Source: Macrostomum hystrix
Taxonomy: Eukaryota; Platyhelminthes; Macrostomidae
Assembly: GCA_950097015.1 (NCBI GenBank)
Contig: CATNEN010000039.1
Span: 18,903,501 to 18,967,500, forward strand
Direction: 5' to 3'
Length of the DNA: 64,000 bases
Below the pieces are notes generated by a model. That model was not told the DNA's origin. It saw nothing but the letters and a program-made list of their open reading frames with translations, and did not search any database. Every line of letters begins with the position of its first letter. The stretch's first letter is position 1. Position numbers and translations under genes: made by a program. This document shows positions 57,117 through 64,000 of this stretch, piece after piece.

Positions 57117-57885
57117 AGTACTTCTACGGGAGACTGTAAGTCTAGGGGAGACTCCTGCTGCGATTCTAGGGGAGACTCCTGCTGCGATTCTAGGTGAGAC
57201 TCCTTCTGCGATTCTAGGTGAGACTCCTTCTGCGATTCTAGGTGAGACTACTGCTGCGATTCTAGGGGAGACTCCTGCTGCGATTCTAGGTGAGACTCCT
57301 GCTGCGATTCTAGGTGAGACTTCTGCTGCGATTCTAGGTGAGACTCCTGCTGCGATTCTAGGTGAGACTCCTGCTGCGATTCTAGGTTAGACTCCTGCTG
57401 CGATTCTAGGTGAGACTCCTTCTGCGATTCTAGGTGAGACTACTGCTGCGATTCTAGGGGAGACTCCTGCTGCGATTCTAGGTGAGACTCCTGCTGCGAT
57501 TCTAGGTGAGACTCCTTCTGCGATTCTAGGTGAGACTACTGCTGCGATTCTAGGTTAGACTCCTGCTGCGATTCTAGGTGAGACTCTAGCTGCGATTCTA
57601 GGTGAGACTCCTGCTGCGATTCTAGGTGAGACTACTGCTGCGATTCTAGGTTAGACTCCTGCTGCGATTCTAGGTGAGACTCTAGCTGCGATTCTAGGGG
57701 AGACTCCTGCTGCGATTCTAGGTTAGACTCCTGCTGCGATTCTAGGTGAGACTCCTTCTGCGATTCTAGGTGAGACTACTGCTGCGATTCTAGGGGAGAC
57801 TCCTGCTGCGATTCTAGGTGAGACTCCTGCTGCGATTCTAGGTGAGACTCCTGCTGCGATTCTAGGTGAGACTACTGCTGCGATT
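57117..57885. repeat. 24-bp minisatellite (gattctaggtgagactcctg)
   Basis: About thirty-two units of 24 bases: gattctaggtgagactcctg plus ctgc, with ggggag, ggttag, cttctgc and ctactgc variants. Each unit contains ctaggtgag, a good splice donor consensus, so a transcript through it would carry dozens of cryptic donor sites. Confidence 0.94.
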
Positions 57886-58310
57886 CTTTCGCAGTCAAAT
57901 TTTCGTGTTTCTTGTAATTCCAGTATCACTGCGCACAACGGCACTTTAGAACCGGTCGCCTAGTATTTACCAGACCTCTGAATACCCATTTGCCTACGAG
58001 CGTATTTTGCATCCGACCAGCTGAGCTAGTACAGTTTTCAAGCTTCGGCACCAACTGAAAAATTGTGATTGGCGGCTCCGTTTGTTTTTTATTTGGAAGC
58101 CGGAGGGATGCGAAAAATCTATGATGACCCCCAACGGCAAATTTGGCTCCCTGGGGATTTTAGCGACAGAGGAATCCGAAGGATGACTGAAGCAGCTCGC
58201 TTTGGAACTGATTTGCACCAGCAAGGGTTGGAGGAATTGTTATTCGGGTTGGAGACTTTCTACTGAAGGAAGCCCTCAAAGCTCTTTAACTAGCCTTTAA
58301 AGTTCTCATC
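57886..58310. other. Spacer between two minisatellites
   Basis: A frame at 58069-58266 encodes 65 residues with ordinary composition (RKIYDDPQRQIWLPGDF) but no recognised homology and no ATG at its start. A weak tRNA-like A box lies near 58005-58030 on the minus strand. Confidence 0.35.
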
Positions 58311-58317
58311 TTTTTTG

Positions 58318-59776
58318 TATTTCGCTATTCCCCTGTTCTTTCTACGCCTGTCCACTCCCCTGTTCTTTGTGCCCCTGTCCACTTCCCTGTTCTTTCTACG
58401 CCTGTCCACTCCCCTGTTCTTTCTACGCCTGTCCACTCCCCTGTTCTTTCTACGCCTGTCCACTCCCCTGTTCTTTGTGCCCCTGTCCACTCCCCTGTTC
58501 TTTGTGCCCCTGTCCACTCCCCTGTTCTTTGTGCCCCTGTCCACTTCCCTGTTCTTTCAACGCCTGTCCACTCCCCTGTTCTTTCTACGCCTTTGTACCC
58601 CTGTCCACTCCCCTGTTCCTTCTACCCCTGTCCACTTATCCTGTTCTTTCTACGCCTGTCCACTCCCCTGTTCTTTGTACCCCTGTCCACTCCCCTGTTC
58701 TTTCTACCCCTGTCCACTTCCCCTGTTCTTTCTACTCTTGTCCACTTATCCTGCTCTTTCTACCCCTGTCCACTTATCCTGTTCTTTCTACCCCTGTCCA
58801 CTTCCTCTGTTCTTTCTACCCTTGTCCCATCCCCTGTACTTTCTACCCCTGTCCACTTATCCTGTTCTTTCTACCCCTGTCCACTCCCCTGTTCTTTCTA
58901 CCCCTGTCCACTCCCCTGTTCTTTCTACCCCTGTCCACTCCCCTGTTCTTTCTACCCCTGTCCACTCCCCTGTTCTTTGTATCCCTGTCCACTCCCCGGT
59001 TCTTTGTATCCCTGTCCACTCCCCTGTTCCTTCTACCCCTGTCCACTTATCCTGTTCTTTCTACCCCTGTCTATTTATCCTGTTCTTTCTACCCCTGTCC
59101 ACTCCCCTGTTCTTTCTACCCCTGTCCACTCCCCTGTTCTTTCTACCCCTGTCCACTCCCCTGTTCTTTGTATCCCTGTCCACTCCCCGGTTCTTTGTAC
59201 CCCTGTCCACTTATCCTGTTCTTTCTACCCCTGTCTATTTATCCTGTTCTTTCTACCCCTATCTACTTCCCCTGTTTTTTCTACCCCTGTCCACTTATCC
59301 TGTTCTTTCTACCCCTGTCTATTTTTCCTGTTCTTTCTACCCCTATCTACTTCCCCTGTTCTTTCTACCCCTGTCCACTTATCCTGTTCTTTCTACGCCT
59401 GTCCACTCCCCTGTTCTTTCTACCCCTATCCACTTCCCCTGTTCTTTCTACCCCTGTCCACTTATCCTGTTCTTTCTACGCCTGTCCACTCCCCTGTTCT
59501 TTCTACCCCTGTCCACTCCCCTGTTCTTTCTACGCCTGTCCACTCCCCTGTTCTTTCTACGCCTGTCCACTCCCCTGTTCTTTCTACCCCTGTCCACTTA
59601 TCCTGTTCTTTCTACGCCTGTCCACTCCCCTGTTCTTTCTACCCCTGTCCACTCCCCTGTTCTTTCTACGCCTGTCCACTCCCCTGTTCTTTCTACCCCT
59701 GTCCACTCCTCTGTTCTTTCTACCCCTGTCCACTTATCCTGTTCTTTCTACCCCTGTCTACTTCCCCTGTTCTTTC
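58318..59776. repeat. 27-bp minisatellite (ccactcccctgttctttcta)
   Basis: About fifty-four units of 27 bases: ccactcccctgttctttcta followed by cccctgt, with cgcctgt and acttatcctg variants. The period keeps three plus-strand frames open for 400-496 codons, which are artefacts. The Gypsy element at 59777 is inserted at its right edge. Confidence 0.95.
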
Positions 59777-60065
59777 TGACGTGCCGGGGTTTGAGCCGTG
59801 AATGAACCGTGAACTGTGTTAAGCAAGTGAACTGTGGTAGATCTGCAGGCCTGCGCGCCAACCGCACTCTGACCCAATGTACGCAGCCTGAATATTGATT
59901 ATTGATGTACTCAACACCTGTTGACTTTTAAGCCTTGTTGACTCGTCTACTTATATATATATGCAAGTGTATCGTGATACATCGTGACTAATAAACTAAA
60001 TTCGCTACTAACCCAAACCAAGCCTACGGGCAGTCTTGCCTTATACTCCTGAGCACGGCTTGACA
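59777..60065 (+). repeat. 5' LTR of the compact Gypsy element (3' boundary uncertain)
   Basis: Starts TGACG; contains a TATATATATATG stretch near 59951 and an AATAAA near 59988. The end is uncertain because the 3' LTR is cut. An ACA at 60063-60065 followed by aTGGCATCGC would fit an LTR end plus a tRNA primer site beginning TGG, which would overlap the start codon. An earlier end (for example CGGGCA near 60031) is also possible. Confidence 0.6.
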
Positions 60066-63000
60066 ATGGCATCGCAAGCATCTGAACTAAACCTGGAAGA
60101 TCCAGACACAGCCGAAGCCTGGCTGCTCAGTTTCGCGGCCGCTGCACGGACCAAGAAACTGAAGGATTCGGAAGAGGAACACCAGATCACTGATCTATTC
60201 CTCTCGAGGGCAGGCCTCAAGGCACTGAGAACCCTGACCCTCATGGCTGCCCCAGACAGCCTGGAGACCAAAACATTCGCACAGATCCGCGACATCATCG
60301 ATGCAACCATTCGGCCCAAGCGGCGCCTCACCATTGCCGAGAGGGTGAAATTCCTCTCCCTCAGGCAGGATCCGAGCGAAGGCGTCGCATCGTACTACCG
60401 CCGGCTCCGAGCAGCTGCTGCCTCGTGCAGTTTTGAGAAGCTAGGCTCGAAACAGACCTGTGAGGACGAACTCATCACCATGAGGCTCGTGGACGGTCTT
60501 GCCTCCGTGGACCACAAGCGCAGACTGCTGGAGAGGATGCAGGGCATCGACATGCTGCTGACCGATGTGCTGCAAGAGCTTGAGCAGTTGGAGCAGATTC
60601 GCTACTACAACGCCGGCACCGGGCCCACCGTCACCACCGAGTCAAGCATCGCCTATGCAGGTCGGCGCGCCGCACCTCCACAGCTTCCTCCGGACACCAG
60701 ATCGCCGAGGCACACAACCAGGACGAAGTGCCAATACTGTGGCGGTTCGCACCAGCAGGGCTCATGCCCCGCCTTCGGCAAAAGGTGCACCACCTGCAAC
60801 AAGAAAAACCACTACGCAGCCGTTTGCAGGTCCCGCACTGTGCACTTGGAGACCTGGGAGGAGGACGATGATACCGCCCCGAAGCCAGATGTCGCCAACG
60901 TCTTCGTCATCAGACCGGAGAACAAGGAGCGAAAAGGCATCTTCCGGCGCGTCAAGATCAACGGCAAAGAGCTGCAGATGCAAGTGGACACAGGCGCCGA
61001 CGTAAGCCTCATTCCCAGGGGCCACTGGGAGATGCTCGGGCGTCCAGCGCTGAGGAAGTCCAAGCGAATCCTGAGGCAATTTGATGGATCAATAATCAAG
61101 ACCCTGGGCGAGTTCACAGCAACGTGGAATGATAAAGACAAGTTCCGCACTGTCGACTTGGTTGTCACTGCAGCACACAAGTCACACGGGCTGTTGGGCC
61201 TCGACAACCTGGATTGGAACTCTGAGAGGCAGACAGTCGGTGGCCAAGGCACTGCAGTACAGCACCTCAATTGCCTGAAGGGTTTCCAAGCCAGAATCAA
61301 GCTGATCGAAGGTGCCAAGCCATTCTACTGCGCAGCCAGAGCGGTGCCGCTGCACCTGCGCGACCGCGTCAACCAAGAGCTGAAGCGCCTCCAGGCTGAA
61401 GGAATAATTGAACCAGTGACCGAAGGCGGTAGCGAGTGGGCGTCACCAATCGTCTGCGTCCTCAAACCCAACGGCAACATCAGAATTTGTGCCGATTACA
61501 AGGCGGGGGTCAATCATCAAGTGTGCGGAGACACCTATCCAATGCCAACCGTCGAGACCATCTTCTCGGATGTCGCCGGAATGACTGACTTCGCGACCCT
61601 CGACCTATCTGACGCGTATCTACAGATTGAACTCGAGGAGAAGAGCAGGGAAGTCACTACGATTGCGACCCCACTCGGTCTGTTTCGCTACACCCGACTC
61701 GTGCCGGGCCTCAAGTCAGCATCCGCCATCTTTCAAAAGGCCATGGAGACTACCCTTGAGGAGGTGAACGGCAAGGTCATCTATCAAGACGATATTCTGC
61801 TCGGAGGTCGCTCCAGCGAAGATCTCAAAGCCAAAGTCGATGAAGTAATTAAGATCCTCCAGGCAGCCGGAATGAACATAAATCTCGCCAAGTCCAACTT
61901 GGGCGCCAAGAGCGTCAAGTTCCTCGGCTACAGAATCGGTGCAGAAGGAATCTCTCCGGACCCTGGACTGGTCAGCAAGATCAAAGAAATCTCTGCACCA
62001 CGCGACCGTCGCCAGTTGGAGTCCTTCCTCGGCCTCTGCAATTTCTTCGGAAGGTTCGTCAACAATTATGCGCACATCGTCGAGCCCCTGAACCAGCTGC
62101 GCAAGAAGGGAGTGGAGTTCACTTGGACAACTGCACAGGAGGCGGCCTTCCACCAGCTAAAGAAGCTCCTGAGCTCCAGCCCGATCATCCAGCCATACGA
62201 CCGGACAAAGGAAACAACGCTCACGACCGACGCCAGTGAGAAGGCGGTGGCCGCCGTGCTCACGCAAGAAGGTCATCCCGTCATCTACTTCAGCAGGCGG
62301 TTGACGGAGGCAGAGACACGCTACTCCAACATCGAACGGGAGGCGCTGGCGATTGTGTGGTCAATGGAGAGGTCCCGTCAGTTCCTACTGGGCAAGCGCT
62401 TCACTCTGCGAACCGACCACCGCCCTCTCGAGTTTCTGTTCGGGGCACGGCAGCAGCTCCCTAAAGTCGCCAATGCCCGCATCCTGCGCTGGGCGATCCG
62501 CCTCATGGGATTTGACTTCGCTATTGAGTACGCCCGCGGAGTCGACATCCCGCACGCCGATGCGTTGTCTCGTCTTGACTTCGCTGACGTCCCGGACGAT
62601 CCATATGAGGCGGCACCCCAACAACACCTGGTGCATTGGGCCGGTGAAAGCGTCATCGGCTGGACTGAGCTGGCAGAGGAGACAAAGCACGATAGACTGC
62701 TAGCGGACATCACTCGAAGGATAGCTGGAAACCGTTGGTCGGGTTGCTCGCCTGCGGAACGGCAATTCAAAGCAATTCGACATGCGCTCACTCTAGACGG
62801 CTCGGTGGTGTGCTACGGCGATCGCCCGGTCATTCCTGCTTCACTACGCAGTCGCGTCCTGGAATTGGTGCACAGCGGGGCGCATCCGGGCGCCACGAGC
62901 ACTCGAGCGCTGGTCCGCAACTCCGTCTGGTGGCCAGGCTACTGCGGTGACGTCGAAGGATTCGTCCGTGCCTGCCACACCTGCGCCAAGCAACGTCAAA

Positions 63001-63917
63001 GTAGTCACAGCAGTGTCCACCAATGGCCCGCCGAGTCTGAGCCTTGGGGGCGCGTGCACATGGACCACGCTCACGTTCCGAAGGTTGGGCTCCTGCTGAT
63101 CCTGGTCGACGCCATGTCTGCCTGGCCGGAGGCTATCCGAGTGCCCGACAAGAGCGCCGCCACCGTCAGGCGGGTCCTCCAGGAGGTCTTCGCCCGCAAC
63201 GGAGTGCCGAGAACCCTGGTGAGTGACAATGCTGCAGAGTTCCATGATGAGGGGTTGGTGAGCTGGCTGCACAGAATCGGCTGCCGCGCTGTGAAAACCC
63301 CACCATATCATCCCCAGTCCAACGGCCTGGCCGAGCGAATGGTGCAGACAATCAAGGTGGCCTCGGCGGGCTGGGATCAGCAGGAGCCGTACGACGCGTT
63401 CCTGGCACGGATCCTACTGAACTACCGATGTGTACCGCACGCCGGAAGGGAGTTCAGCCCGGCGCAACTAATGGGAAGGCAGCTGCGAAACCCCATCACC
63501 ATGAAGACAGCGATCCGCTCTGAGGTCTGGTACGCTCCAACGCCGAGTGCCACACCGGAGAAGGCGGAGTTCCTGGCGCAGAAAGGGTCCAACACGGCGC
63601 TGATCATGCGACAGGGTGACCGGGTCACGCTCGCCCACCTAGACCAACTGCGTCGGCACGAAGCCGGCGGCAATGGAGACGTTGCGACAGCCGCAGTCAG
63701 CCACGAAGTTGCTCCGAGACCCGCTGACTTGCCTGAAGCGCGACATGAAAACATGCCTGCGTCCTTGACCCAGGCAAGCGCGCCAGGGGAGACCGCAGAT
63801 CCGCCGCCAGCGGCCAGTGGCAGAGTGCCGTCACCGGCCGCGACTCCCCAGAGACCGAGCTACAACCTCCGTGCGAATCGGGGCGTGCCGCCCGAGCGGT
63901 TCGAAGGGGGGAGATGA
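60066..63917 (+). CDS. Gypsy gag-pol polyprotein
   Basis: A single 1283-residue fused gag-pol starts at ATG 60066; the frame upstream offers only TTG. Gag-like helices fill the first 200 residues. Two zinc knuckles follow near 222-255 (CQYCGGSHQQGSC and CTTCNKKNHYAAVC). An aspartic protease motif VDTGAD lies near 307, RT from about 425 with active site Y573-Q-D-D576, and RNase H near 720 (TTDASEKA). The integrase HHCC module is near 935-985. The DD35E residues are near 1000 (MDHAH), 1053 (VSDNAAEF) and 1089 (NGLAERM). The C-terminal 100 residues are Ala/Pro-rich and disordered. The stop codon TGA is the first TG of the 3' LTR. No frameshift separates gag and pol, so the ratio of products must be set some other way. 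All catalytic motifs are intact. Confidence 0.96.
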   Translation: MASQASELNLEDPDTAEAWLLSFAAAARTKKLKDSEEEHQITDLFLSRAGLKALRTLTLMAAPDSLETKTFAQIRDIIDATIRPKRRLTIAERVKFLSLRQDPSEGVASYYRRLRAAAASCSFEKLGSKQTCEDELITMRLVDGLASVDHKRRLLERMQGIDMLLTDVLQELEQLEQIRYYNAGTGPTVTTESSIAYAGRRAAPPQLPPDTRSPRHTTRTKCQYCGGSHQQGSCPAFGKRCTTCNKKNHYAAVCRSRTVHLETWEEDDDTAPKPDVANVFVIRPENKERKGIFRRVKINGKELQMQVDTGADVSLIPRGHWEMLGRPALRKSKRILRQFDGSIIKTLGEFTATWNDKDKFRTVDLVVTAAHKSHGLLGLDNLDWNSERQTVGGQGTAVQHLNCLKGFQARIKLIEGAKPFYCAARAVPLHLRDRVNQELKRLQAEGIIEPVTEGGSEWASPIVCVLKPNGNIRICADYKAGVNHQVCGDTYPMPTVETIFSDVAGMTDFATLDLSDAYLQIELEEKSREVTTIATPLGLFRYTRLVPGLKSASAIFQKAMETTLEEVNGKVIYQDDILLGGRSSEDLKAKVDEVIKILQAAGMNINLAKSNLGAKSVKFLGYRIGAEGISPDPGLVSKIKEISAPRDRRQLESFLGLCNFFGRFVNNYAHIVEPLNQLRKKGVEFTWTTAQEAAFHQLKKLLSSSPIIQPYDRTKETTLTTDASEKAVAAVLTQEGHPVIYFSRRLTEAETRYSNIEREALAIVWSMERSRQFLLGKRFTLRTDHRPLEFLFGARQQLPKVANARILRWAIRLMGFDFAIEYARGVDIPHADALSRLDFADVPDDPYEAAPQQHLVHWAGESVIGWTELAEETKHDRLLADITRRIAGNRWSGCSPAERQFKAIRHALTLDGSVVCYGDRPVIPASLRSRVLELVHSGAHPGATSTRALVRNSVWWPGYCGDVEGFVRACHTCAKQRQSSHSSVHQWPAESEPWGRVHMDHAHVPKVGLLLILVDAMSAWPEAIRVPDKSAATVRRVLQEVFARNGVPRTLVSDNAAEFHDEGLVSWLHRIGCRAVKTPPYHPQSNGLAERMVQTIKVASAGWDQQEPYDAFLARILLNYRCVPHAGREFSPAQLMGRQLRNPITMKTAIRSEVWYAPTPSATPEKAEFLAQKGSNTALIMRQGDRVTLAHLDQLRRHEAGGNGDVATAAVSHEVAPRPADLPEARHENMPASLTQASAPGETADPPPAASGRVPSPAATPQRPSYNLRANRGVPPERFEGGR

Positions 63918-64000
63918 CGTGCCGGGGTTTGAGCCGTGAATGAACCGTGAACTGTGTTAAGCAAGTGAACTGTGGTAGATCTGCAGGCCTGCGCGCCAAC
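63915..64000 (+). repeat. 3' LTR of the compact Gypsy element, first 86 bases
   Basis: Matches 59777-59862 without visible difference. It begins at the polyprotein stop codon and is cut by the end of the window. Confidence 0.95.

Larger units (their letters stand above)
59777..64000 (+). mobile_element. Compact Ty3/Gypsy retrotransposon, 3' LTR truncated by window end
   Basis: The 5' LTR begins at 59777 (TGACGTGCCGGGGTTTG) and the same sequence recurs from 63915 to the window end, an offset of 4138. All 86 comparable bases look identical, so insertion was recent. The element carries one gag-pol frame. It landed in the 27-bp minisatellite. Confidence 0.95.

Noticed and set aside
58069..58266. 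65-codon frame with ordinary protein composition
   Set aside because: Starts at TTG, has no recognised homology and no visible splice partners; too weak to call a gene.
58315..59805. Three plus-strand frames of 402-496 codons rich in Cys and Pro
   Set aside because: Translations of the 27-bp array in three phases, ending where the array ends.

Overview
The window is nuclear DNA of an animal, most likely a small marine or freshwater invertebrate of the flatworm type. A Macrostomum-like flatworm fits the GC-rich exons, short introns, abundant minisatellites and tRNA-derived SINEs, but nothing here fixes the species. The animal assignment rests on spliced, clearly metazoan genes: a 376-residue actin, a nuclear receptor, a G-protein gamma subunit, ARMC1, CCDC28 and a DYNLT5-type Tctex1 protein. 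There are no operons. Intron positions were inferred from GT/AG sites that preserve reading frame.

Layout. 1-5336: the 3' part of a Ty3/Gypsy retrotransposon with an unusual Cys-rich repeat block inside pol and an extra downstream ORF. 6.4-6.9 kb: pentanucleotide satellite. 7.8-9.8 kb: a two-exon gene with TEY-x-DRYL repeats, whose intron holds a hAT-type non-autonomous element. 11.0-13.5 kb: 15-bp minisatellite. 14.2-15.3 kb: intronless nuclear receptor. 15.9-16.3 kb: an intact copy of the same hAT element. 17.75-19.3 kb: actin on the minus strand with three CArg boxes (SRF sites) upstream. 20.5-21.7 kb: minisatellite fused to a broken, inverted actin fragment. 25.6 kb: G-gamma. 27-28.5 kb: ARMC1. 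29.9-33.5 kb: F-box/LRR gene. 34.9-36.2 kb: 35-bp minisatellite with a 280-bp higher-order period. 37.2-37.7 kb: CCDC28. 38.1-39.1 kb: secreted LamG-like gene with a frame break. 41.2-43.1 kb: DYNLT5-like gene in four exons. 44-45.2 kb: PUR-domain-like gene. 47.7-49.4 kb: 57-bp minisatellite. 50.0-56.5 kb: a secreted protein with a legumain-like (clan CD) fold that lacks the catalytic His and Cys; its last intron carries about 3 kb of 20-bp satellite. 57.1-59.8 kb: two more minisatellites. 59.8-64.0 kb: an apparently intact, compact Ty3/Gypsy element inserted in the last satellite, its 3' LTR cut by the window end.

Several of the genes belong to cilium-related families (DYNLT5, CCDC28, perhaps the TEY-repeat protein), as expected for a ciliated animal; clustering is not shown to be functional. 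Nearly every intron or spacer carries its own minisatellite, with periods of 15, 16, 20, 21, 23, 24, 27, 29, 33, 35 or 57 bp. Many periods are multiples of three and produce long meaningless open frames. The strongest candidates for something undescribed are the catalytically dead legumain-fold secreted protein, the retrotransposon's Cys-rich repeats and extra basic ORF, and the extended CArG triplet at actin.
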